Of a stretch of 64,000 nucleotides of DNA, positions 50,400-58,743 are shown one piece after another. Each line of letters opens with the position of its first letter. The stretch's first letter is position 1. Under the pieces are notes generated by a model that saw only the letters and a program-made list of their open reading frames with translations, did not search any database and was not told the origin of the DNA. Location: contig DBYY01000001.1 in the NCBI GenBank assembly GCA_002311025.1, forward strand, positions 1 through 64,000, given 5' to 3'. Source of the DNA: Candidatus Proelusimicrobium tauri. Its GTDB lineage: Bacteria; Elusimicrobiota; Elusimicrobia; Elusimicrobiales; Elusimicrobiaceae. The translations under genes and the position numbers were made by a program.

Positions 50400-53099
50400 T
50401 TATTTTAAGTCCTTTATTGCCGTAACTAAGAAGAGTTCTTTTTCTTTCATAACTTTTAATTCTTCTTGCGCTTTTGCGACCTGTTCTTTTGGCGCATTGT
50501 TTAAGAAACTAGGGTTTGAAAGCATACGCGCTCTATTGTTAAGGGCATTTTGAATATTTAAAAGTTCCTTATTCAAGCGGGCATTTTCCTTTTCAAAATC
50601 AATAAGCCCTTCAAGCGGGATATAGATTGTTGTTTCTTCAAATACCGCGCTGGCAGATTGCTTTGGTTTTGCCACATTTTGACCGATTTCCAAAGTTTCC
50701 ACTTTAGCCAAAGTTTTTATGTAAGCAGAATATTTATTTATAATTTCTTCTTCTTTGGTGTTAAGTATAACTTTTATTTTTAAAGAAGGCGGAACATTAA
50801 ACTGAGAGCGAACGGTCCTTATCTGACCGATAATTCCTTGCAGCAAAGCCATTTCTTTAAGGGCCTGATTATCTTGCGCATCGGGATTATAAACAGGGTA
50901 AGAATCCTGTATCAAAAATTCTTTTGAATCTTTAATATAGGGTTTTAAACTAAAGGCAATTTCCTCGGTAATAAAAGGCATAATGGGGTGCAAGGCCTTA
51001 AGTGTGCCGTAAAGAATATTAACGAGAAGCGCCATAACTTTCTTTTTATTTTCCCCATTAAAGCGGTCTTTAGCAAGTTCAATATACCAATCGCAAAAAT
51101 CGCCCCAAAGGAAGTGATATAAAGTATCAGCCGCGCTTGCCATATCATATTTTTCAATAGCGGCGGCGGCTTCTTTTACAGCATTGTTATAGCGCGCAAG
51201 AATCCACCTGTCGGCAAGTTCTGTTAAATTAGTGGGCATAGTTAAAGTTTCTTTTAAGTCGCCCATATTCATTAAAATAAAGCGTGAAGCATTATAAATT
51301 TTATTGCAGAAATTTCTTGCACCCGTAATAGAATCTTCGCTGTAAGGAATATCTTTACCGGGGTTTGCCTGAACAACAAGTGAAAATCTTACGGCATCTG
51401 TCCCATATTTTTCCGTCATGGCTAGTGGGTCAACGACATTCCCCTTTGATTTAGACATCTTTTGGCCGGTTTTATCGCGAACAATTCCGTTTAAAATAAC
51501 ATCTTTAAAAGGCACTTTGCCTTCAAACTCAAGGCCCATCATAATCATTCTTGCGACCCAAAGATAAATAATTTCATAACCGGTAACAAGCACGCTTGTC
51601 GGGTAGAAATATTTTAGTTCTTCGGTTTGCTCTGGCCAGCCGAAAACGGAAAGCGGCCACAAAGCAGAAGAGAACCATGTATCTAAAACATCAGGATCTT
51701 GCACGCAGTCAGCACTGCCACAAATCGGGCAGACGGGTTTTTCCTGTGAAATTATGGGTTTTGCACCGTCTTCAAAAGAAACTTTTACAAGTTGTTCTTT
51801 ACCTTGTTTATCGGTGGTAAAAGTTAAGCCTTTTTCGGAACAATGGCGGCAATACCAAACAGGTATTCTGTGGCCCCACCAAATCTGACGGGAAATACAC
51901 CAATCTTGTATATTTTTAAGCCAATCTAAAACAGGGCCTTTCCAATTTTTGGGGTGGAAGCGTATTTCTTCATTTTCAATTGCTTTTATTGCGGGTGCGG
52001 CAAGTTCCTTCATATTAACGAACCATTGTTCACTTAAATAAGGCTCAATTGCATTACCGCAGCGATAGCAAGTTGAAACAGCATTATTATACTTTTCTTC
52101 CTTAACTAAAAGGCCTTGTTCTTCCAAATCTTTAACACTTTCCTTGCGGCAAAGTTCCCTATCCATACCGAGATATTTTTCGGGCACATTTATCATCTTG
52201 CCTTTGTCGGAAATAACAGTAATAATTTCAAGGTTATGGCGCTGGCCGACTTCATAGTCTGTCGGGTCATGCGCCGGGGTAATTTTAAGTGCACCTGTTC
52301 CGAAATCTTTTTCAACTGCTTCATCGGCAATAATCGGAATAGGGCGGTTTATTAAAGGAATTAAAACTTTTTTGCCGATAAGGTTTTTATATCTTTCATC
52401 CTCGGGGTGAACGGCAATTGCGGCATCGGCAAAAATAGTCTCCGGGCGGGTTGTAGCAATAACTATACCTTTTGAGCCGTCTTCCATTTTATAGTGAAGA
52501 TGCCAAAGTTTGCCGTTTTGCTCTTTATGTTCAACTTCAATATCTGATAAAGCAGTAGAGCATCTTACGCACCAGTTAATCATGCGTTTGCCGCGGTAGA
52601 TATATTTTTTATCCCAAAGTCTTTTAAAAGTTTCAAAAACGGCTTTTGCTCTGGCCTCGTCCATAGTAAAGCGGATATTTCTTTGGTCCAAAGCCCAGCC
52701 CATTTTTTCAAACTGATTATAAATGGCGTTGCCACATTCTTTATACCAATCCCAAACTGTTTCAACAAATTTTTCTCTGCCGAGGTCGTGGCGGGAGAGT
52801 TTTTGCTCTTTAGAAAGTTTCTTTTCAATAACATTTTGCGTTGCGATACCGCCGTGGTCTGTGCCGGGTACCCAATTCGCGCTACGACCGTTCATACGGT
52901 TAAAACGGATTAAAGTATCTTGTAAAGTATTGTTAAGCCCGTGGCCCATGTGTAAAACACCGGTAATGTTTGGCGGGGGAATAACAATAACGAAAGGTTT
53001 TTTATTTTTATCAATTTCGGCTTTAAAGACGCCGTTATCTTTCCATAATTTAGCAATTTTTTCTTCAACTGCTTTGGGATCGTATGCTTTAGGCAACAT
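50400..53099 (-). CDS. valS: Valyl-tRNA synthetase
   Basis: 899 residues. HIGH appears as HMGH in PPNITGVLHMGHG near 40-50 and KMSKS as KMSKSKGNV near 545. The editing domain has TTRPETIFADAA near 220, zinc-type cysteines lie near 405-460 (CRHC, CPIC), and the C-terminal coiled coil characteristic of bacterial ValRS starts near 830 (FEKENARLNKELLN). The promoter region is shared with the divergent small gene at 53175 and GAGGA precedes the start. It charges tRNA-Val and edits threonine. Confidence 0.97.
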   Translation of the reverse strand: MLPKAYDPKAVEEKIAKLWKDNGVFKAEIDKNKKPFVIVIPPPNITGVLHMGHGLNNTLQDTLIRFNRMNGRSANWVPGTDHGGIATQNVIEKKLSKEQKLSRHDLGREKFVETVWDWYKECGNAIYNQFEKMGWALDQRNIRFTMDEARAKAVFETFKRLWDKKYIYRGKRMINWCVRCSTALSDIEVEHKEQNGKLWHLHYKMEDGSKGIVIATTRPETIFADAAIAVHPEDERYKNLIGKKVLIPLINRPIPIIADEAVEKDFGTGALKITPAHDPTDYEVGQRHNLEIITVISDKGKMINVPEKYLGMDRELCRKESVKDLEEQGLLVKEEKYNNAVSTCYRCGNAIEPYLSEQWFVNMKELAAPAIKAIENEEIRFHPKNWKGPVLDWLKNIQDWCISRQIWWGHRIPVWYCRHCSEKGLTFTTDKQGKEQLVKVSFEDGAKPIISQEKPVCPICGSADCVQDPDVLDTWFSSALWPLSVFGWPEQTEELKYFYPTSVLVTGYEIIYLWVARMIMMGLEFEGKVPFKDVILNGIVRDKTGQKMSKSKGNVVDPLAMTEKYGTDAVRFSLVVQANPGKDIPYSEDSITGARNFCNKIYNASRFILMNMGDLKETLTMPTNLTELADRWILARYNNAVKEAAAAIEKYDMASAADTLYHFLWGDFCDWYIELAKDRFNGENKKKVMALLVNILYGTLKALHPIMPFITEEIAFSLKPYIKDSKEFLIQDSYPVYNPDAQDNQALKEMALLQGIIGQIRTVRSQFNVPPSLKIKVILNTKEEEIINKYSAYIKTLAKVETLEIGQNVAKPKQSASAVFEETTIYIPLEGLIDFEKENARLNKELLNIQNALNNRARMLSNPSFLNNAPKEQVAKAQEELKVMKEKELFLVTAIKDLK

Positions 53100-53151
53100 A
53101 ATTTAATTCCTCTATCTTACTTAAATGTATATATATATTTTAGCAATTTAG

Positions 53152-53157
53152 TAAAAT
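53152..53157 (+). promoter_or_regulatory. -10 box for the 53175 gene
   Basis: CAATTTAGTAAAAT followed by a short leader with AGAAGGAG. On the opposite strand TTGCTAAAAT (around 53143-53138) is the likely valS -10, so the two promoters nearly overlap. Confidence 0.5.
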
Positions 53158-53174
53158 ATTTAGAAGGAGTTTTT

Positions 53175-53375
53175 ATGCCCAAGCAAGTTATAGAACCGGA
53201 AATTGTAGATACAAATCAACTTGAAACAGGTCACCAAAAAGCGCAAAACAAAAAGGGTAACAGCCATTTTTATTTTAAAAGTAATGTCGGTTGTTTGGGA
53301 GTTATTTTTGCTTTTATATCTTTGCTTTTGGCAATACCTTTGCTGATTTTCGGTATTTCAAGAAAGAAAAAATAA
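53175..53375 (+). CDS. Small single-pass membrane protein
   Basis: 66 residues: a polar N-terminus with acidic and Gln-rich stretches, one hydrophobic helix at about residues 38-60 starting with VGCLGVIFAF, and a basic RKKK end, suggesting N-terminus outside or a simple anchor with the tail in the cytoplasm. AGAAGGAG is a strong ribosome binding site. The flippase gene begins 1 nt after its stop, so the two are translationally coupled. No family is recognised. Confidence 0.6.
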   Translation: MPKQVIEPEIVDTNQLETGHQKAQNKKGNSHFYFKSNVGCLGVIFAFISLLLAIPLLIFGISRKKK

Positions 53376-53376
53376 T

Positions 53377-54873
53377 ATGAATCAAAGAAAAGCAGGTGTA
53401 GTTTTATCTTATCTCTCAATGGGGCTTGATGCCCTTGCCAGTTTTATTTGTCTGCCTTTTTTGGTTAAATTGCTTGGTAAAGGGGAGTTTGGCTTATATC
53501 AACTTGTAGGTGCGATAATTGCCTATCTTTTGATTATGGATTTTGGCCTTTCCAATACAACAACGCGCTATTATGCAAGATACCAAGAGCAAGGCAAGCA
53601 AAAGGAAAAAGAAAATATGCTTGCCTTAAGCGCAATTTTTTACGGCTTTGTTGCAGTTTTGATTTTAGTTATAGGTTTTAGTTTGCTTTATTTCTTTTTG
53701 CCTGTTTATCAAAACACTTTAAGTCCGCAAGATTTTGTGACGGCAAAAAAACTTTTTACGATAATGCTTTTAAATGTGGCTATTGTTATACCGGCCAATA
53801 TTTTTGCTGCAGTTATAAACGCAAACCAAAAGTTTATTTTTGCTAAAACGCTTGTCATTTTAACCCTTTTACTGCGACCTACGACTATTGTTTTAATGCT
53901 ACACCTCTGGCCAAAAGCATTGACGATAGTTTATATTCATACAATTTTTAATTTCTTAGTGGTTACGGCTAATATAATTTACTGCTGTAAATTTTTAGAT
54001 ATAAAAATGAAACTGCACCGCTTTGAGTGGAAACTTTTAAAAGAACTTATCTTATTTTCGCTTTTTGTATTTTTGGCGGTGGCGATGGAACAATCCTACT
54101 GGCGTAGCGGGCAACTTATTTTGGGCGCACTTATCGGAACAGGTGTTGTAGCCGTCTATGCAATTGCTATGAAACTTGATATCTTTTTTACTCGCCTGGC
54201 CGATAATATAAGCGCAATTTTCCTGCCGCAACTTTCGCAAATAAGCGCGCACAAAAGTTTTAAAGAGCAGACAAATGAAGTTTTTTTGAAAGTATCGCGT
54301 TTGCAACTTATGGTTATGAGTATTTTCTTGTGCGGTTTTATTTTATACGGAAAAACTTTTCTTAATTTTTGGCTAGGTGCGGGTTTTGACGAATCTTATT
54401 ATTATTCTTTAATTATAATGTTTGCCTTATTTATTCCGCTTACGCAAAGTATAGGTATATGGATTTTGCAGGCGCAAAATAAGCATTATTTTAGAGCCTA
54501 TGTTTATACGGCAAGCGCAATTTTTAATATTTTTCTTGGGATATTTTTAGTTAAAAATATCGGTGCAAAAGGTTGCGCAATTGCAACGGCGATTTCTATT
54601 TTGCTCGGGCAAGGTCTTGCTATGAATTTATATTATAAGAAAATCGGACTTGCCTTAAAAAGTTATTTTGAAAATCTGCTTAAAATCATACCTGCTTGTT
54701 TGATAGTATTTTTAATCGGTCTTGCGGGAGAACAGTTTTTTATCAATCAAAGTTTAGCAGTATTTTTAGTTAAAATAATTTTATTTATTTTACTCTTTTT
54801 AGCAGCGTTCTATTTTGGTTTTATGAACGCGTATGAAAAAAATTTGCTAAAATCTCTCTATGGCAAGAAATAA
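53377..54873 (+). CDS. Wzx/MATE-like polysaccharide flippase, third copy
   Basis: 498 residues with about twelve to fourteen membrane helices. The N-terminal GLDALASFICLPFLVKLLGKGEFGLYQL and the DFGLSNTTTRYYARYQEQGK loop are typical of oligosaccharide flippases of the MOP superfamily. It is isolated from the polysaccharide locus, so it may serve another glycan, such as a second surface polymer. Its 3' end overlaps the smpB start by 14 nt and carries the predicted smpB promoter. Confidence 0.82.
   Translation: MNQRKAGVVLSYLSMGLDALASFICLPFLVKLLGKGEFGLYQLVGAIIAYLLIMDFGLSNTTTRYYARYQEQGKQKEKENMLALSAIFYGFVAVLILVIGFSLLYFFLPVYQNTLSPQDFVTAKKLFTIMLLNVAIVIPANIFAAVINANQKFIFAKTLVILTLLLRPTTIVLMLHLWPKALTIVYIHTIFNFLVVTANIIYCCKFLDIKMKLHRFEWKLLKELILFSLFVFLAVAMEQSYWRSGQLILGALIGTGVVAVYAIAMKLDIFFTRLADNISAIFLPQLSQISAHKSFKEQTNEVFLKVSRLQLMVMSIFLCGFILYGKTFLNFWLGAGFDESYYYSLIIMFALFIPLTQSIGIWILQAQNKHYFRAYVYTASAIFNIFLGIFLVKNIGAKGCAIATAISILLGQGLAMNLYYKKIGLALKSYFENLLKIIPACLIVFLIGLAGEQFFINQSLAVFLVKIILFILLFLAAFYFGFMNAYEKNLLKSLYGKK
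54848..54853 (+). promoter_or_regulatory. -10 box (TTTGCTAAAAT) for leaderless smpB mRNA
   Basis: TAAAAT with a TGC extended element lies inside the flippase coding end and stops 6 nt before the smpB ATG; the interval CTCTCT has no ribosome binding site. Confidence 0.6.
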
Positions 54874-55330
54874 GGGTATTCAAACAATTTACACAAACCG
54901 CAAGGCCTATCACGAGTATTTTATCACGACTACTTTTGATGCCGGTCTTGAACTTTTAGGTGCGGAAATTAAATCTATACGCCAAAAAGAGTGTTCTTTG
55001 GAAGGCGCCTTTGTCCGAGCGGAAAAGGGGGAAGCCTATATTTATAATATGAACATAAACCCTTATATCTATAATACCCACACGCAACTAGAATCTTCTA
55101 GACCGCGCCGCTTGCTTTTAAACAAAAGGGAAATCAATAAACTAATCTCTTACGGCTCGGTTAAAGGTCAGGCCATTATTCCCTTAGAGATTTTTATTAA
55201 AGACGGTTGGGCCAAAGTTAAAATTGCCCTTGCCAAAGGTAAAAAACTTTATGATAAGCGCGAAGCCCTTAAAAAGAAAGAAATTGCCCGCAACCTTGAC
55301 CGTTCAATGAAAGTTAAGTTTAAACTATAA
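54860..55330 (+). CDS. smpB: SsrA-binding protein SmpB
   Basis: 156 residues, the usual length. It has NRKAYHEYFITTTFDAGLEL near 14, the GAEIKSIRQ tmRNA-binding stretch near 34, EGAFVRAEKGEAYIYN, and the basic C-terminal tail (KKLYDKREALKKKEIARNLDR) that acts in the decoding centre during trans-translation. The ssrA tmRNA gene itself is not in this window. Expression probably comes from both the flippase transcript and the internal leaderless promoter. Confidence 0.96.
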   Translation: MARNKGIQTIYTNRKAYHEYFITTTFDAGLELLGAEIKSIRQKECSLEGAFVRAEKGEAYIYNMNINPYIYNTHTQLESSRPRRLLLNKREINKLISYGSVKGQAIIPLEIFIKDGWAKVKIALAKGKKLYDKREALKKKEIARNLDRSMKVKFKL

Positions 55331-55401
55331 TTTGTCTATGTTTTTCACACAATAAAAAAACTAACAAAAATCTGCTAGGGTTTTTTAAAAGATAAAAATT
55401 T

Positions 55402-56196
55402 TTAGGCTCTATTTATCTCGTTAATTTTTTCAATAAGTTTTTGTTGCTTCTCATAAAAGTTCTTTTCGAAATAATCAATAAAATCTTGTAATATACCGTT
55501 ATTCAGAGAGAAAGTTTCCCCAAATTTTATATTTAGGGGGATATTTTCTTTTTCTTCTTCATATTCTGCTTTGATATACTTAAAAAACTCCGGTTTAGTT
55601 TCTCTATATTTTTTTGCAAATTGAAATGGGATTTCTTTTCTGGCATTTTCCGGTTTGGTAAGATAGGCCCCGTTTTTACGCAAAATTTTTGCTGAGGTTA
55701 AATCTCCTTTTATACAAGCAAGCATCATCGGGTTATAACTGCGAATAGGAACAAAAATTTTTACATTTCGTGTATATACACCCCATTCGTCCACATTTGT
55801 TTCATAAATAAGTCCGTCGGTAAGTATCCATTCCATATATTTATAGGCATTATTTTCTACCATAGTATAGAGTAAAGTTTGATTATTTGATCCTATATAA
55901 TGAGAAACACATCTGGAAGGATGTTTTTTACAACAATCTTTAAATGCCTTAAAAGTTTCTTCGCTTTCAATATCTATTTTTTTATTGCCGAAAAATTCAT
56001 TGGGTTCATAGTAATTATCATTATAAACGCAAGTTCTTTTTACTAATTCTGTGGTTTGTGTTTCTATCTTTTCATAAGGTCTTTTGGGCTTTGTCGGAGA
56101 GTATGACTTCCACGGCCTATAAAAACTTTGTGCAAAAACAGGACTGCTTAAAAGGAACAGAAGCATTAAAGACAATAAAATTTTTATATTTTTCAT
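55402..56196 (-). CDS. Secreted ankyrin-like protein with CCKKH motif (paralogue A)
   Basis: 264 residues with a signal peptide (MKNIKILLSLMLLFLLSSPVFAQS). A CCKKHPSRC motif lies near residue 87, followed by degenerate ankyrin-type repeats (LLYTMVENNAYKYMEWILTDG, MMLACIKGDLTSAKILRKNGA) and a charged helical tail. Its closest relative in the window is the gene directly upstream at 56220, with the same CCKKH-x-S-x-C and MxLxCxxGD elements, implying tandem duplication. GGAG precedes the start. An extracytoplasmic binding role is likely; specific function is unknown. Confidence 0.7.
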   Translation of the reverse strand: MKNIKILLSLMLLFLLSSPVFAQSFYRPWKSYSPTKPKRPYEKIETQTTELVKRTCVYNDNYYEPNEFFGNKKIDIESEETFKAFKDCCKKHPSRCVSHYIGSNNQTLLYTMVENNAYKYMEWILTDGLIYETNVDEWGVYTRNVKIFVPIRSYNPMMLACIKGDLTSAKILRKNGAYLTKPENARKEIPFQFAKKYRETKPEFFKYIKAEYEEEKENIPLNIKFGETFSLNNGILQDFIDYFEKNFYEKQQKLIEKINEINRA

Positions 56197-56219
56197 ATAA
56201 ATTCTCCAAGAGTTTTTGC

Positions 56220-56924
56220 TTACTCAGGGTCCGCTGAATATTTAAAATAGTTTTTTTGTTGGTCTTTTATAGTTGATATATAGTTCCAAAATATTGAATT
56301 TCCACTTTCTGTCCTTTTTACATATTCTTCGGCATAATCATAGGCAGTTTTATAGGTTTCGTAAGAATTGCCATTATCTCTGGATATATAATTAGATTTT
56401 TCCAAAGAAGCGCCGTTATCTATTAAAAGTTTTGTTCCTTGATAGTCGCCCCTTGAACAGGTAAGCATTAAAGGCGTCATTGAGGTTATATCCCCTTTGG
56501 CTTCTATACGTATAAAATAACTTTTATCAACTTCCTCATCATGGGTTATACCATAGTCATCGATGTGATATTGATAATTTTCCGGAGCCCAAGTAAAAAG
56601 AAATTCAGCCACTTTATAGGCTTTTACTTCCATAGCAAGATAAAGTAAAGTTTTTGCTCTTGTCGGGTTAGGATCAATATTGCTAGGCGACAAACTGGAA
56701 TAAGCGCTAAGACAACCGCTTTTATGCTTTTTACAACACTCCTTCAAGATAGGTACAGCAGCATCTTTTTTAGTCTTTATAAGTTTGCCAAGTTCCATAC
56801 TATCGCAAGAAGTATCTTGTCTCCAAGACTGTATAAGATCTATAATTCTTTTTTCTTGCGCACAACAAGGTAAAGCACTTGTAAGAAATAAAAATGTTAC
56901 TAATATATATGATAATTTCTTCAT
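56220..56924 (-). CDS. Secreted ankyrin-like protein with CCKKH motif (paralogue B)
   Basis: 234 residues with a signal peptide (MKKLSYILVTFLFLTSALPCCAQE). CCKKHKSGC lies near residue 58, and repeats such as LLYLAMEVKAYKVAEFLF and PLMLTCSRGDYQGTKLLIDNGA follow. The two Cys of the motif plus the downstream Cys could form disulfides in the periplasm. AAGGTGA precedes the ATG. Twenty-three nucleotides separate it from paralogue A, so they form one operon. Confidence 0.7.
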   Translation of the reverse strand: MKKLSYILVTFLFLTSALPCCAQEKRIIDLIQSWRQDTSCDSMELGKLIKTKKDAAVPILKECCKKHKSGCLSAYSSLSPSNIDPNPTRAKTLLYLAMEVKAYKVAEFLFTWAPENYQYHIDDYGITHDEEVDKSYFIRIEAKGDITSMTPLMLTCSRGDYQGTKLLIDNGASLEKSNYISRDNGNSYETYKTAYDYAEEYVKRTESGNSIFWNYISTIKDQQKNYFKYSADPE

Positions 56925-57010
56925 AAAATCACCTTTTTAGTATGGTTTTTACCAAGAGTCAAAGGTCCATATTTATAATTTAGGAAAATTTTTGATTAAA
57001 AACAAGAGAA

Positions 57011-57038
57011 AAAGGACCTATTTGCATCTAGGTCTTTT
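57011..57038 (-). terminator. Intrinsic terminator of the 57065 gene
   Basis: GACCTA and TAGGTC form the stem with an A/T extension. On the minus strand the stem is followed by CCTTTTTCTC. Confidence 0.75.
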
Positions 57039-57064
57039 GTCCTATATAAATTTTTTGGTAAAAA

Positions 57065-58645
57065 TCAGTTTTTAAGTTTATTTATTATTTCTTGTGCAAT
57101 TTTATCTTGCTCTTGCTCGGCTAGTTTCTTTTGATTGTTATTAAAGGTTGATATTGCCTTTGTAGCAGTCTTATAGACATCGAATAATTTCTCAGGGGTG
57201 AAATTAGGATAAAGAATTACGGGAATTTCCCTTTTGGTATACTCATTGTATATATTTTGGTCCGGAACGACATAAATTTTTCTCTGTGCATTCTCAAAAT
57301 TAATTGGGGAATTATTTGCGGGAATTTGAACTTTATCCGCTAGAACATTTTGTATAGCAAGAACTTGGAATGTATCGTCATCAAGACGGGTGATATTCCC
57401 TTTATTATCTTTATAAAAAATTTCAATTGTGGGAAAATTCTCTGCTTTGTTTGGCAAAGAATTAAGGGCTGCCTGATGGGCAGCATCATAATTTTTATTG
57501 TAGTCGTCCGTGGAATTATTACTATCTTTTGCTATCATATCTGATATTGAGGAAACCGTATGCGGGGGGAGTACAACTCCTTGAAATTCTTCTAATTCCA
57601 TTTTGGCAATACCGGCTATAAAACAATTAGACTTAGCATTTGTAGGGCATTGTTCAGGATTAATATCGTCATAATTTTTATCTTTCATACTGTCTTCTGC
57701 TATTTTTCTTAATTCCGCTGCCGCTATGAGAGATTCTTTTGTAACTGTTTCTTTTTGAACTAAAGTTTCCTTTTTGCCGGTTTTGGGGTTAGTAATATGT
57801 GTTCTATATGTTATAAAGGAAACTTCTTTATTTTTATTTTGTTTCTTTTCCTCTTGGCTTAACTTAAAATTATTTAAGTCTTTTACACTGTTATCAAAAC
57901 TTTGGTAAATATCTTGGGCTTTTTTATTGGAACTTGTAAAATAATTTTGCCCGAGGGTTCCTTTTAATGCCTTTTTATTATCAAAGAAATAATTTTTGTC
58001 TTCCGGATTTATACTTACACCGGTATAAGTATTTGTCCGGTTATTTTTTATAGGGGTAGTTCCAATTGCGGTGGTTTTATTGTTTGAGTAATTGTTGGTG
58101 TTTGTTCCGGCTTCTTGCATGAGGGTACGCCTATTATTTCTGGTTAAATTTGTATTTTCGTCATAGAGAATTTTATCCTTTTCGGTTAAAGGTTTTGCTG
58201 TTTTTTCTTCATCAGAAAAATAAAAATCTTCTCCGACGGAATTGGAATAATTATTATTTGCGGTAGGATAATTACTTCCTGCACCTTGAGTGTTTGTGTT
58301 ACCAACGAAAGATCCGCCGATATTTACCGCACTTTCTTGCTTTTGCTCGGAAGAGTTCTCTTCTTGTTTTGTTTCTTTTGATTCTTCTTTTCTGCTATTT
58401 AACATCTTTCTGAAATTATCGGTATTTCTAATTTCGATAGAAGAATCTGTCTTATTATCCTGTTTTTTTAGTCCGTAAAATCGTGCTATTTTATCTATTG
58501 CCTGATAAAAAGGTGTTTCACTTGAAGGTAAAGCATAATCATTGTTATCTTCCGGTCGGGGGGTTGAAAATATAAAAGGTAAAATCATCAACAGAAGAAA
58601 AACAACAACTGTGGTTCTAAAAAATTTATCATTTAAAAAACGCAT
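57065..58645 (-). CDS. Large secreted or membrane-anchored protein of unknown function
   Basis: About 526 residues. One hydrophobic segment at residues 10-25 (TVVVFLLLMILPFIF) serves as an uncleaved anchor or signal. Next comes a region of low complexity rich in Asn, Ser, Thr, Lys and Glu (about 55-265). The C-terminal half looks folded: two Cys in CPTNAKSNCFIAGIAK, VVLPPHTVSSI, and a long helix ending EQEQDKIAQEIINKL. I chose ATG at 58645; the upstream in-frame ATG at 58726 lies inside the aspS terminator. A TAGAAT -10-like box sits about 30 nt upstream. No family is recognised. Confidence 0.6.
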   Translation of the reverse strand: MRFLNDKFFRTTVVVFLLLMILPFIFSTPRPEDNNDYALPSSETPFYQAIDKIARFYGLKKQDNKTDSSIEIRNTDNFRKMLNSRKEESKETKQEENSSEQKQESAVNIGGSFVGNTNTQGAGSNYPTANNNYSNSVGEDFYFSDEEKTAKPLTEKDKILYDENTNLTRNNRRTLMQEAGTNTNNYSNNKTTAIGTTPIKNNRTNTYTGVSINPEDKNYFFDNKKALKGTLGQNYFTSSNKKAQDIYQSFDNSVKDLNNFKLSQEEKKQNKNKEVSFITYRTHITNPKTGKKETLVQKETVTKESLIAAAELRKIAEDSMKDKNYDDINPEQCPTNAKSNCFIAGIAKMELEEFQGVVLPPHTVSSISDMIAKDSNNSTDDYNKNYDAAHQAALNSLPNKAENFPTIEIFYKDNKGNITRLDDDTFQVLAIQNVLADKVQIPANNSPINFENAQRKIYVVPDQNIYNEYTKREIPVILYPNFTPEKLFDVYKTATKAISTFNNNQKKLAEQEQDKIAQEIINKLKN

Positions 58646-58709
58646 AAAAATACCGTTTGTGTTAAGATAAAAATATTCTAGCAAAAAAACGAAAATGTTA
58701 TTGAAAGAA

Positions 58710-58738
58710 AAAAGACCCATTTTCAAAATGGGTCTTTT
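58710..58738 (-). terminator. Intrinsic terminator of aspS
   Basis: AAAAGACCCATTTT and AAAATGGGTCTTTT make a perfect stem with a one-base centre, followed on the minus strand by a T run. Confidence 0.9.
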
Positions 58739-58743
58739 GGTCC

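Noticed and set aside
58646..58726. N-terminal extension of the 57065 gene
   Set aside because: It runs through the aspS terminator hairpin; translation from there is unlikely.
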